From: Bugulina stolonifera
Lineage: Eukaryota; Bryozoa; Gymnolaemata; Cheilostomatida; Bugulidae
Assembly (NCBI GenBank): GCA_935421135.1
Contig: OW285189.1
Location: forward strand, 16,575,072 to 16,639,071
Reading direction: 5' to 3'
DNA: 64,000 bases
The notes under the pieces are model-generated. The model saw only the letters and a list, made by a program, of their open reading frames with translations. It was not told where the DNA came from and made no database searches. The translations under genes and the position numbers were made by a program. Below are positions 11,998 through 23,899 of this stretch, piece by piece; position 1 is the first letter of the stretch, and each line of letters starts with the position of its first letter.

Positions 11998-12138
11998 TGC
12001 CAGTTTCAAGACCCAGAGAAGAGACAGCGGGTGCTAAGCCTCAATGGTAGCCCCTATATTTACAGGCTCTTAAGGAGGCGAGGGGGGACAACTACTGATT
12101 AGGGACACAGAGTTCAGTGAGTTATTCAATATGTTAGA
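11998..12138 (+). pseudogene. One-exon relic of trehalase
   Basis: This stretch aligns with part of the trehalase exon 29566-29798, read on its coding strand. Shared words include 'agacccagagaagagacag', 'gatagcccctat' / 'ggtagcccctat', 'tttacaggctct', 'gacaactA(c/g)' and 'ttcaatatg'. In the trehalase frame it carries a TAA soon after the start, and indels. No neighbouring trehalase exon was found, so it is a fragment of an older copy, on the opposite strand from the intact gene. Confidence 0.8.
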
Positions 12139-12529
12139 TATTTTTATCTATGGGAATAGGAAATAGATTACATCAAGCATGACTGTATTACAGCATTGAG
12201 GAAACTACTTCACATGTTTATATTCATATATTAATTTGCTCAATGTTGAATGAATGAGCAAAAAACTCAATTAAATACTTATTTTGTGAATATTTATCAG
12301 CACTTTATTTATTTTAAATGGAAATGATGAAGCAATGCTTGCTGCATGATGTGTTACATGACATGTACAATACTACAATAGAAATACAAGGTAGCTAGGT
12401 AGCTAGACAATGTCCTTTGATACCTACAAAGGAGTTATTGAGAGCTAGTATCTGTTTAACTGTCTGTTACTAAATGTAAGTATTACACTCAATCTCACAC
12501 AACCCACTTCCCAGGTCCACCTCATCTGC

Positions 12530-13526
12530 TTATCTCCTGTTTAGGCCAATGTAGACCGTGTTCCAGTGTGGTACAAACCAGTTGATGTTACCGTTGATGG
12601 AGCTCTGGCCCAAGGATGAGGTCATTGCCAGTTTATAATTTTCAATAGTAAATATAATCCAGCTAAAATGGAAGGTGACAAGTGTTTTAATAGTTCAATA
12701 TAAAACTTCATTGCTCACTAAACGATTTATAAATTATATGCTTATTGGATAGCAAAGTACTATTTATAGAGCTTAGACTAAGCGTGGATGGTGACATAAG
12801 TCTCAACTTAAGTTATATGACCATCATTTTTGCTGGTCACGTGGTTTTTAATACACAACCTCTGTAGTATTTCTGCAAATGGAAAACCTGTTTATTGCTC
12901 ATATAATAAGCACACTGTCCAACAAGATATGGTAGACTGTGTCTTGTCTGTTTGTGGGTAGTTATACCGTTCATGATTCAGGAATTTTAATTCATCTGAA
13001 ATTTGTCATTAATTATAGTCAAAGTTAGTACAGTACAATCCTTGGTCTAAAATTTAGAGTTGTACATGTCATACCCCAATACTCCACCATCGCACCTAAT
13101 TTAGTTGTAGTACAGGCCATATCCCAGTATATAACCCAGTATTTTACACGCTTGTTGTGCGGTATATTATCTAGTATTATTACAGATTATTATTATTTAG
13201 TCACAACATCAGGTCGGATTTCCCTTTCATTCACAAATATGAAACAGTAAAATGGTATGTGCATGTACAAAAAATAATATTTTGCGCTCTGGCAACTGCA
13301 CAAAGTATTTTGCAAAATGACTTTCGTTGCATGTCCGCTGCATATAAACTACCAGTTAGTCACATTGTTCAGTAAAATAAAATGTTCATCCACTTAACAT
13401 ACCTGTAAGTATGGCGACGCAGGGAGTTTGGAGTATCATATCCCTTATGGTCAAAGAAGTGGAAAGGTCCAGTGGGGTCAGCTGTGCAACCATCTTGATT
13501 ATACAGGTTACAGGTTATAGCACTAG
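12530..13526 (-). CDS. Small secreted-protein family member (5' part missing)
   Basis: Two exons are supported. Exon 13403-13526 encodes ASAIT, 'CNLYNQDGCTADPTG' and 'FFDHKGYDTPNSLRR'. Exon 12530-12662 encodes 'FTIENYKLAMTSSLGQ', 'NGNINWFVPHWN' and 'VYIGLNRR', then TAA. They join in phase 2. The last exon is clearly homologous to that of the plus-strand gene at 16473-19222 (FEDYKVEMSSSSG, SGNFYWF, RIYIGIN). The first exon should encode a signal peptide ending in phase 1, but I could not find it within 3 kb upstream. The family is not one I recognise. It is either a real gene with a distant first exon or a truncated copy. Confidence 0.55.
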
Positions 13527-14279
13527 CTATTCCTTCAAATTATACAAAATACCCACCACTTCAATAGATATATAATAATATTGTTAAATAAATGAGAATG
13601 CTGTGTACATAACTATACTGTAGAGCTACATGTATATGAATAAATTCTCAAACATGGTAGTCTATCTACGATCCCTAAACATTGAATGATTCATAGTATT
13701 GATAGCAATCTATTAGCTGAGACCTCCTAAATGCACACTAAAGTTTGAAATATACCAATTTTGCTCCTGTTATCAGCATTATTAGTACTACATTTATCAG
13801 CTTATTAGCTTAATTGTCTATTACACTGTATAACTGTTAATTTTTCTGTTGAGACAAGTGCACTATTAGTGCTTATTCTATCCAGCATAAAACAATTAAC
13901 GGCAAATGCACAGAATTATCAAGCTAAAAAACGCAACCCAAATAATCGAATAGGAAGATTGTTAGAGAACTAATGCTGTAGTGTAGTGAGGAGGCTATTT
14001 GAAGCAAACAATACTCATAGGATTAAAACTATAAAATCGCAATGCCATTCAGTTACCCTAAAACTTGTAACCATTGTCAATATAACATGACATCTTAGAT
14101 ATACACTGCAAATGACAAATGAAGGCATAGTCCCAACTAACAATATTGCACCTTGCCTTGTAAAGATGGTTTTAGAAAGGTAAATGATACAAGTATTATT
14201 CTATGCCTTCCATATCACAAAATTATTAAGATGTATCAGTAATTAAGTTGACTTGTTAGAAGCCTACTAAATTTGCCTC

Positions 14280-14570
14280 TACGCTACAGAAAATATAACT
14301 GGTAAACTTGACCAGGCAGAGACACAGAATTGGAAATTGGCATGTTGGGCAACGAAACAGAACGGCATGGTTTGTATTACTCAGTGAGTTAATGTACATG
14401 TACATCATAGACATGGACACTTGCCTGTGGCTTCTGTTCAGTAGTAGGAACTAATATCATTCTTTTTTATATTTTATCAGACAGTTATTTAACTATTGTT
14501 TGTGACTCGCAAGTTAAAACACGTGAGTGAAATGAATAAATTGTGTTTTTTTAGAATACAAAAAATATTT
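14280..14570 (+). repeat. Dispersed non-coding block, partial copy
   Basis: Matches the 5' part of the copies at 1000 and 10.5 kb: 'gtttgtattactcagtgag' matches 'gtttgtgttattcaatgag', and 'cagttatttaactattgttt' and 'gtgagtgaaatgaata' also recur. It is truncated downstream. Confidence 0.55.
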
Positions 14571-15704
14571 TGTAGGTATAAAAATTGAAAAAATGTTCTA
14601 CATTGTAATTAACTATTTACATATTAATTGGTTTAACAAAATTCTGTAGAGGTTTGTAAAGTTCAAACATGTATATCAGCAGTTTTTTCGCATTTTGAAA
14701 ATTAATTTTTGGTCTGTACCAACACCAGCAGTCAAACATGATTCGATGAAAAGCGTACCAATAATCTTTTGACTTATAATTTTTAATATCCACTAGTGCG
14801 ATTTATAAAAACATTTTACTAGAATTAGTTTTTGAAACTAATACTAATGCAACGCTTCTGTAAATGTAAATTTAGTTACAATGAATTTTCACATTACACC
14901 CTGCCTAGCATCAAGTGGTCTGTTAGAATTTGACTAAAACTTTGTTTCATACACATATACGTTATACGAGTCCATTTTCAGATATGTCATCTACATTCAT
15001 GGGAACTTGATATTAATTTGCCAAAGTGGAGAAATTTAAGACTAAATATTTGCTAAGGGGCTTCTTGCTTATCTCATGATGGATACCTAGCCTGGATACC
15101 TGGCCCGGGTACTTGATCCAGGTACTTGATCTAGGTGCCTGATCGGGCGATTTGGTTTGGTTTGGATACAACATAATTTGTTCAAAACTTATCTGTTGAG
15201 AATTTTAAAAGTAGCTAATACTAGTGTGACAAAGGCAACATATTCTAGGTTAGTAAGATAAAGATCGATACAGGTTGTTGTTGAACTTTACACCAAATAA
15301 ACTAACTCTATCACCTAATTCAAATCACCCCACAAGCGTGTGTTATTTATCTAATGAGAAGACTACGACCTTGACCCCTTAGGCAATCACATCAGCTGCA
15401 CATGATCCCAGAATCTGTCATAATAATTTCTTTTTTGTAGTTGAAATATTACGGGTGCAAGTTGAATCTGTAATATTTCAAAATTAAATTGTGTAATCAA
15501 AGGATCGTCTTTCATGGATAGAAATTCAATTGCCTTTTTTATGCTTTGAAGGTGAAGATGGTTAAAGTTTATGTAGACACAAGCTATCCTATTGGATGGA
15601 AAACTGTCCAATCCTCTTATGCCATATCCATCGACCAAAGGACACATGGCACATGGACAGTGGTAAAACGTTGTTTCTTGTGGTCAACCTATTCCATCCA
15701 ATAC

Positions 15705-15845
15705 TGGTTTAGTTCCGTAGGATAGTTTGAAAATTATTTTTATTATAAAAACTCTTGGTTGGTTTTGGTCATTTTTCGACATACTCTCTCTTTAATTGGT
15801 TTAGTTCCGTAGGATAGTTTGAAAATTATTTTTATCATAAAAACT
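15705..15845. repeat. Direct duplication of about 47 bp
   Basis: 'tggtttagttccgtaggata' with its continuation to 'aaaact' occurs at about 15706-15752 and 15797-15843, with a single difference near the end. The two copies are nearly identical, so the duplication is recent. Confidence 0.9.
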
Positions 15846-16472
15846 GTTGCCCTGTACACGTATATTGCTATATTTCAATTCTATTTCCCTTGAATTGCAC
15901 AGCTGCAGTTTAGCTCGGTGTTGTCTCATACTTTATATTCTGATAAAAACTTACATGGAATAATATTCCAGTAATAAATTAAAAGTAACAATTGGAAAGT
16001 GAAATGGCATTGAGTTATTTACGAGTATAAAGTAGTGTATTATTATGTAGAACTTTGTCGGCTATATTGTAACGGGAAAATTACACGGCTTGAGAACAAA
16101 TATATTTGTATTCTTCATTCAAGACAACACCTCCACGTGTATGTTTACCTGATATTATACTAATACACATCAATGTACCTGTATTTCTATGTGTAATAAT
16201 CATAAAGTTCTAATTAACACATGAAGATTGATCGAATCATTTCATTGGACATCTTCGCATCCAATCAGAGGTTTATGCTAACATTGTGATGAAACACTGA
16301 CCAGTGATCATCATTGTAGTAATCAATCAGTGAGGGGTGCCATTGAACACCCTCATGCAAAATATCAATCAGATTATAGCCAATATTGGTGATTAAGCTA
16401 TCTCAGGCCAACAGCAAATGTAAAATTGCAGCAGAACAACGGTCATTGAGCAGAAACAAAAACAGTCTAACG

Positions 16473-19222
16473 ATGGCTTTAGGTGTCATTATATCAATGA
16501 TAACTTTGGTCTCCATGGGAGGTAATGTATGCTAAAACCACTGTTACTTATAGCCTAATTATTACAAAAGCTTAGTTTAGCAATCCTTGATAACTTTAGC
16601 AACAATATAGTTATTATTATCATGCAAGTTTAACTAATGATACTGACTGCACATACAATGTACAAGTACTGCATTATTTAGATGGATGTATAATTATACA
16701 CATACACTTTGTACATGCACATGTAAATATAAGCTGTATTATGCATATATAGTATATACTCACTATAATACAGGCAGCATGCTGTTTCCCAGTGTTTTAT
16801 CTCTTGGCAATACGCCAATACTGTATATTTACAGCAAGGTGTGAAATACACTGAACCAAAGTTCTCAGGGAATTTACAACAATATTAGTCTAAAGCTGGT
16901 AATACATGTCATTTTTATTAGGATATTGAAACAAAATAAATTATTCCGTATAAGACTTTCGGACTTTCACATATCTTTGTTATTTCTGTAATTACATTGA
17001 AGGTTAATGGCTAGTGATGTAACCTGTAACCTGTATAATCAAGATGGTTGTACAGCTGACCCTATTAGACTTTTCCATTATCTTTGACCATAAGGAACAT
17101 GATACTCCCAACTCCTTGTGCCTCCATACTTACAGGTAAGCCTTGAGCACAGTATAAGTAGTCTATCATTCACAGACATACATGTAACATGACATACATG
17201 TAATACTCGCTGAGTCAAACAGACTGATTAAAACTATGAAGCTAACTAAACAACTGCAACACTGTGAAAAAAATTATCAATTCATATGCTAATAATTATA
17301 GAACAAAGTATGTTTAAATATCACACATTTGAATACTAGAGCACAATTATAGAGCAATGTAAATAAAGTGGAGAGCATTTTCATTTAAGTGTATGATGCA
17401 CAGAACTAGCGCATCGGTTTTGTTAAAATGTCCTTTTCTCCATATTACATTTAATAAAATATGTAAAAAAAAACATTATAATAGAACAAGTGCAACTTAT
17501 TACAGCCGGTGGGTTCACTAGTTGCTACAATTTTATAACTACATGTACATTAGACTTATACACAATGATCCATGAATATTTTAGGTTAATAGTAAACATA
17601 CCCTCTGATAAAAGGGGGTTTGTGTGTACATTCCGGATGGATCGGCCTCATGAGGGAAAATTTGTCTACAGCATTTCCGAGTCTCCTGCAGCCAGCCGTA
17701 GGTGTTGATGCAGAAACTATTTAGCTTGTATGTATCTATAGGATTATGTACATACGTCCACATATGTATATGAATATGAGCTGTTTATACTAGCTCTATT
17801 TCCAATATGGCCTAGGGTTTAAGATCCTTGCCTCTAGTCCAAACAGCCTGGTTTCGGTTCCCAGCAGTGACAAGCTTTTCAGGCTTAGGCTGACCACTCA
17901 GTCCATGCTGATCAGGACTTAAAATATTGGATGGTCCCCTGTGTGTATTTCATCTGCATACAGATGAAACTGGCAGCACCAGCACTGTCTGTTCCAGCCT
18001 TGTAGCACAATGCTTCATGCTGGGTTCATAACAGGCAGTGACTGGAGAGTGGTGGTGAGAATTTGGTAAGCTCACACGCCACTATAAAAAATCACACCTG
18101 AGCTGTGGTACATAAAAAATACCACAGACATGCTTGATAACGAGAGTCTGCTATATTATTATTATTATTTCCAACATATAATTATAAAATGTAGTTGACT
18201 GTAAAATCTGTCACTGAGATAATCATTGATTTCCAAAAATCTTATTTTCAGGGCCTAGTTCAAGCACACCTATGATTGTTGGTAATGGATTGGATGCTAA
18301 AGCATACACTAGAACAGGTAGCTCAGGATGGATATATGATAACAATGAGCAACATTACAAGGACATTCATACCTCTGACAACAACAATCAGATCAAAGGT
18401 AAATTCCAGTTATGATTGAAGCAGAATTTGTAGAAGATAAGATTAACCATTGCAATATTTCTGGCTTTAACAGTCACCCATAAAACCTGTCTGATATTTC
18501 AGTGTATTGAATTGCTGGAGATGTACATGTACCTCTCTTAGGAGAAGTTTGCAAGTTTGTTGAACAAAAAATTATTTTCCTAAAATAAGAGTTGTCTTCA
18601 CATAAATTGATAGAGTAAATGTATGAACAGATCACTCTACATATTATATAATAATGTTGAATAGTAGGAGTTATACTCCCTGATTGTCAATCCGAATGAG
18701 GAGTAGACTAATTCCAAAATATGAAGAAGATGTCTCAGTCTATCACGGTGCAAGGTACAATATTGAGTAGAAGTAGGAATATAATAGGTGATTTGTAATA
18801 CTTTTTAATATAATGTAATTTTATGTAGAATATAAATATATAAGCCGCATAATATTGTTGTCTGACGATTGGTGGATTTACCATTAAGCCATGAAACAAT
18901 ACTGTCACAACAAAAATATATTTTATTCATAAAACGTATTTTACAAGCCGCATATACATGTATATTAATAAACATTAAACTCAGTTTCATTATTGGAAAG
19001 TGATACCACACCCTCACAGCTATCAGAAATATAACAGAATCTAAATTCTATTTCAGCTCAGTTACGTACAAGTTTGAAGATTACAAAGTGGAGATGTCAT
19101 CATCGTCTGGTCACTTTTTGGTTAGTGGTAACTTCTACTGGTTTAGATCAAGCTGGCACATTACTCGCATCTACATTGGTATAAACCAGCTTTACCTTTG
19201 GCATGGGAAGCGGAGTATGTGA
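16473..19222 (+). CDS. Very small secreted protein, 118 residues
   Basis: Three exons join in phase 1: 16473-16521, 18252-18398, 19062-19222. Exon 1 encodes a signal peptide (MALGVIISMITLVSMGG). Exon 2 encodes 'TPMIVGNGLDAKAYTR', 'SSGWIYDNNEQHYKD' and a Asn-rich end. Exon 3 encodes 'VTYKFEDYKVEMSSSSG', 'HFLVSGNFYWFRSSWH' and 'RIYIGINQLYLW', then TGA. The mature protein has no cysteine and is rich in aromatic residues. I do not recognise the family. The last exon has a paralogue at 12530-12662 with a conserved fold-like pattern, which supports translation. Exon 3 has two acceptors 5 bases apart ('cagctcag'). Only the second keeps this frame, while the first would suit the different exon 2 of the paralogue. 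The gene is convergent with copy B of the PAN/peritrophin-like gene. Confidence 0.6.
17013..17135 (+). pseudogene. Dead alternative exon of the small secreted-protein gene
   Basis: An inverted copy of exon 13403-13526: both read 'aacctgtataatcaagatgg', then 'acagctgaccc' and 'ctttgaccataagg', and end in 'catacttacag' plus a GT donor. Here an extra base before 'ctttgacc' shifts the frame into TGA. The acceptor AG of the paralogue ('aatagctagtg') has become GG ('aatggctagtg'). It therefore lies unused within intron 1 of the plus-strand gene. Confidence 0.75.
17805..18170 (+). mobile_element. tRNA-derived SINE with ATT tail
   Basis: A tRNA-like head ('atggcctagggtttaagatc', B-box-like 'ggtttcggttccc'), a body of about 270 bases and an (att)n tail near 18154-18170. 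It is in intron 1 of the gene at 16473-19222, just upstream of exon 2. Confidence 0.7.
18480..18790 (+). repeat. Dispersed non-coding block, copy 3 (intronic)
   Basis: Matches 1320-1560 and 10975-11230 through 'ttaggagaagtttgcaag', 'taagagttgtcttcac', 'aatagtaggagttatactcc' and 'gtagac'. Here it lies inside intron 2 of an apparently intact gene, which suggests that the other copies are the same intron left over from lost gene copies. Confidence 0.6.
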
Positions 19223-19904
19223 GATTAAATGCAAAACTTTCTAATCAACATGTTCAACAGAAAATACTGAGTAAACATACTTTACTTTCATCAGCAAAAA
19301 TAAATTTAAGCTGTTTCTTTACAGTACAATAATGTTACACAGGTATTATCTTTTATAATATTTATGAGTTCAATGTTGAGATAATAAAATTAATAAACAT
19401 AAACAAAATATTAATCGTTCCCATGGGTGATATACACCTTACAAGTCTGGGTGGGAAAGGAAATGGGGGGGAGAGTAGAGGGGTGGAGAGGAGTGGAGGG
19501 GAATGCGCATCTAATTGAGCAACTTTTCAAAATTTGATTTTGCATTATTGGTATATACCATGAATTAATGTATAACATGCCTGGGTGTACAGGTAATTAC
19601 TGTGTTTAGTAACAAAACTATACAATATATTATTTACAAATAATCTATTTAATTTGGCTCAAGAACATCTTGGTCACATTATTAGAAGCAGAGTAATATA
19701 TAATATGTTTTGCCTGTAAGTGACTCAGTGATTGACAATTTGTATTGTATATACATGTACATTTGTAGCACTGTATTAGTACTAGTATGAAAAAAGTGTT
19801 GCAGGTATTTACCATGGAATTACTGCAAGTAAAAGTTCTAGTAATATCACATGCTACAGTGTACATGTGTATTTCACCCAACTCCAGTTATATACAATGA
19901 GCAG

Positions 19905-20060
19905 CCATCCTGTGCTATCCGATGTTGTGCTAGGTGTTTAGGTGCAGTAGAGTTCTCCAGTTTGAACCTTGGTCAGGAATGAGTCACTTTCACAGATGTG
20001 AAACCTGGTCCCTACACTGTTCAGTGATAAGACAGATGCCTAAGTCTCAAATATACATTG
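19905..20060 (+). mobile_element. tRNA-like SINE head (family 2)
   Basis: 'gtgctaggtgtttaggtgca', B-box-like 'gtttgaaccttgg' and 'tgaaacctggtccct' follow the same order as the copies at 32.35 and 57.1 kb. Diverged, with no tail seen. Confidence 0.5.
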
Positions 20061-20069
20061 TAGAACCAC

Positions 20070-20250
20070 CTGGGGAAAATACTGCTTCTCAAGAAGCATG
20101 ACACTAGCATTACAAGAGATTATCTCAATAAAATATTCTACTGTTTTTTCAATATTTTATCACACTTTGTTTTTTATATCAGCAACTGTGGAAATGTCTC
20201 AATCTCATATCATTTTTTGCATTTGTGATGGAATAAACAATTATGATTAC
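20070..20250 (+). repeat. Interspersed repeat, third copy
   Basis: 'catgacactagcattacaag', 'agattatctcaataaa' and 'gtgatggaataaaca' match both copies at 1-430. A fourth, more diverged copy lies at about 25475-25640. Confidence 0.6.
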
Positions 20251-21260
20251 TGTAGATTATAGTAATCAGTAACAATAGCTATCACATCACCCATGTCTAT
20301 GATTATTTTCTACATCCTGTAATAAATGTATATATACATTGTACATTTGTATCTGGATGTAAATACCAAATCCAGGGCTTAGCTTGAGATCCTCATTTCA
20401 TGAAAGTCATGTCTTTAAGAGAACCAGATTTAGAGAGAAAAAGTCAGATTGGGAAAGGGAATGCAAATTTAGGAACTAATGATGAAAATTATAATTACCA
20501 GTGCTATATTATGCAATATACATGATTGTATAATACACCCGAATTTATTCTGCAGCAATAAACCGTAAGATGGTACATGTATATACAAATGTACTAGTAT
20601 TTATCTTAACCAAAAATCTCCCTGGTTACATTATTATGATCAGAAGAGGATATTTTTAGTTTGTGAATTACCCAAAAACTGAGTAATGCATATGTTGGAG
20701 CAGAGGGTAGTATTAAAGAGGTTTTGCCAGTATTTACCAAGTAGCTACTGTTCTTTAATGCTACATACTAAACAGTCTGCCATGAAAACAGCCAAAGTCT
20801 TAAGTCATTGTATGATCTATTTGTTTGCTAGAAGTCTCTCATGATAGTGTGAATATAAATGATGGCTATTGTTAGTGGAACAGACACAGATAGGAAAACT
20901 ATTGTCTCTCTCTCACCAGTGCGTATTGATGGAGGAAAATTTAATGACACATTTTTTGTGCAACTGAATGCATCCTACCTCTATTAACAATTACTTATTA
21001 TGATGTTTTATTATGTAATGAATTTGAATACGTATATAATTTACATGTAGAGTATTTATTCGTTTAAATGGTATAATTTGCTTTACTATTTTTGTAATAG
21101 TGAATTACCCACAATATTGAGTGTTTACACTGTTCATATCATTCATACACAGTTAAGGCTAGATTGAATGTAGCATTAATATTATAAGTCTGAGTCTTTG
21201 AGGAATGTTTCACATACACATGTTCTAGTCCGCTGTGCTAGCAAACATAAACTGCTAAAC

Positions 21261-23492
21261 TCATGGAGCAAACACTGGAAATGGTCTCATGCATTCCGTA
21301 CCATGTTCAGAACAGGGGTCAGTGGAGGACTGACCAGGGCTACTAATTAGAAAGTTCTCTCTAGTTAGCGTTCCGCTAGGGCACCTGTGTCTAATTGCTT
21401 GAAGTGTGAGAGGTCCGAGCAGGTGTGTGCATCGGTAAAAGTGACAGCGACTGAAGCTATCAGCAAGGTAGTCACCAGCCCTTCCACAACCATCATCTAC
21501 AAAGAGAGCAGGTGTTAGTACATAGTACTAATAATAAGAACTGAACTCATCAGAGCATGCTATTTTTACACTCTTTGTTCATGTCGGCCTGTATACCTTA
21601 TAAGTCATGTACTGTAGTATTAATTAGATTAATTTCATGGGAATTAAAATTTTATAATACTTTGGTATGCTGCTGAAAAGAAATGTATATTTTGTACTCA
21701 CTTGGCAAGCAGATTCTTGGCACAATGAAGACTTTGTTAGAAAATGCCACATTGGTACGGAAGTCATTTGTATGCTCAGCCATGAGACAGATGTATGGAT
21801 ATACAAATGCCACAAATCTGCACTGAAATTCTGTCTCGTTTAGACAACGCTCTCTAAAGTAGATGATAGATCAAAAATAGAACAGTATGCATTCTGTAGA
21901 CTTTTCTGCGACATTGATGATGATTTGAAGCCAAAACTGGTGTAACTAAGGTGGCCATTACAAACAGCTGAAATTATCAGAAAAGAGGAATTCAGTTTTG
22001 TTTATAGTCGGCTGATGGGTGTTGTTGGGTTTTTGTAGCACATTTTTAAATGAAGCAGTAGAAATCATCTTATGCATGGATATACATGTACATGTAATAT
22101 ACATATTACATACATGTACATGTAATATACATATTACATACATGTACATGTAATATACATATTACATACATGTACATGTAATATACATATTACATACGTG
22201 TGCATGTATGTAATATGTATATTACATGTACATGTATGTAATATATATATTACATGTACATGTGCATGTAATATACATATTACATACATGTACATGTAGA
22301 TGCAGCCATCCTAACCGTAGAAAGTTTACTCTCTGGTACAGGACATTGTGTCACAGTTAAAAATATTGTCTAGCTCAGACCAATATAGACGCATAGAGCA
22401 TTCAAGCACAGGTATCTGAGTTAATCTACAATGAATTTGTATAATAATTATTTATAAATGAAGAATTAGTATGCATATACGAAAATAAATTCCCTGCTAA
22501 CTGTATATTGTGTCATACAAGATAATTTAGATACAATACCATCTTACGTGCAAATTTCTTTGTAACGCTGTTCATTTTCTCTTACGCCAAGAGCTATTCT
22601 CCTTCCATGTGTGTGAGTAGTAAATGTGTAGAGTTCTGGGTGTGTCTCTGACAAGTACACTATTTTAGTGATGTCCCGAGGTAGAACTGAATTGTCGGCC
22701 ACAGATTTCCACCTTGTCATATCTTTGCAGATTGGATCATCTGCATTTAGTACAATGTATGTTATATTAATGTATATAGTGACCTTTTGTATTTATATTG
22801 TAGTACATCATATAAATATACACATAATATGAGTTCATGAAGTGATCTATGGAATACCAAATTGTCACTGATTGGCTAATCTGTTGGACTAATATCTAAC
22901 ATGAGCGTATGACTCAATTAATATGTTGCTACAAACACTAAAGCCCACAATCTTAGGAATCTTTAAACCTGGGAAGCTTTAAACCTGCACATAAGGTCAG
23001 AAGAGTACTACTACCAGCATACTTCTTTTTTATTCCCCCACAATATTTGACATTTGAAATAACAGTGAGATCTTTGCAATTTATGAACATGGACAATTTA
23101 GGGTCCTACAAGTATTATAGGCCTACATGTAGATATGCTCCATTTCTCGAAACGTGCAATATGACATAATTGTTTAACCTCATTCATGCTAATCTGGGAA
23201 AGCCTGACTTTGTTATCATGTGATGCATTTTCACTTTCACGTTCACTTTCAGTTTGAAAAAAGTTAAAATATCTAAACCGTAAAAAACTTTTAAATTAGT
23301 TTTAGTGTCTTGCTCCCTGATGAAATCTCACAAAATTTGAAAAATCTTAAAATACTACCTTTGGCTATACATTGCAACAGAGATAAAACAGTTTTATTTC
23401 AGTAACTTACCTGAGATGGCAAATATCCTCACAATCAAGAACATAAATACAACTACATAAGTATATATTGTGAGTCCATCTGATTTAGCCAT
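21261..23492 (-). CDS. Secreted PAN/apple-like plus peritrophin-like protein, copy B
   Basis: A four-exon paralogue of the gene at 2874-4796: exons 23411-23492, 22548-22740, 21702-21853, 21261-21496, 220 residues. Lengths are 82, 193, 152 and 236 bases against 82, 193, 152 and 233 in copy A; the extra codon adds a Pro after ISS. Signal peptide MAKSDGLTIYTYVVV...; PAN-like core 'RCLNETEFQCRF' then 'YPYICLM'; peritrophin-like 'GDYLADSFSRCHFYRC' and 'RCPSGTLTRENF'. All cysteines of copy A are kept. The coding exons are far more similar than the introns, which suggests that both copies are under selection. Likely extracellular; the function is unproven. Confidence 0.8.
22078..22302. repeat. Tandem and inverted palindromic repeat
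   Basis: Units of about 30 bp made of 'tacatgtacatgtaatatac' plus 'atattacata' run in tandem, then the same words appear inverted from about 22200. The array can fold on itself. It is in intron 2 of the gene at 21261-23492, between its second and third coding exons. Confidence 0.9.
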
Positions 23493-23525
23493 TTTGTATA
23501 AGCAGAGTTCCTGTTCGCTTCTCTG

Positions 23526-23810
23526 TCTACAGGCACAGGCATGCAGTAACAGTTGAAGAATGTGATTAAGCACAAATTTCATTTAGTCCACCTGATTAAT
23601 ATAAACCTTTTGCAGTTGAGGCCACAAATATTGTGACCAAAACATTTTATAGTTATAATTACTTTTTCAAAACATTTATTAATCATGGTACTCACCTGCA
23701 CTTAACTTCTCTGAAGCAGTTTAGTTAGATGAATAAAAGTCTTGTTCTAGAATTGGTTATTAACTAAATGTTAGATACAAAACTGGAATAGGCCTATACA
23801 GTATATATGT
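23526..23810 (-). promoter_or_regulatory. 5' UTR exons and promoter of copy B
   Basis: The acceptor 'tgtag' precedes 23526, giving a 5' UTR that starts ACAGAGAAGC, as ACAGACAAGC does in copy A. A non-coding first exon ends at 23696 with a GTGAGT donor, and a TATATA box lies near 23802-23808. The conservation with the other copy is the main evidence. Confidence 0.5.
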
Positions 23811-23899
23811 GTAGTTATCTATTATTATTGGGTAACATGAAAATCTAACTGCCACTGGTAAGCCAATCATAGCTCTTATCTCAAATCCAGAGGGATCTA

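Larger units (their letters stand above)
13527..16472. other. Intergenic, repeats only
   Basis: Holds a repeat copy at about 14280-14570 and a direct duplication at 15705-15845. The reading frame at 15387-15647 (-) has no domain or splice support. The missing first exon of the gene at 12530-13526 should lie in or beyond this stretch. Confidence 0.4.
19223..21260. other. Intergenic between convergent genes
   Basis: Contains a GC-richer purine tract at about 19445-19505, a SINE head at about 19905-20060, a copy of the 5'-end repeat at 20070-20250, and the duplicated 3' flank at 20690-21240. The short reading frame at 19645-19881 (-) has no support. Confidence 0.5.
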
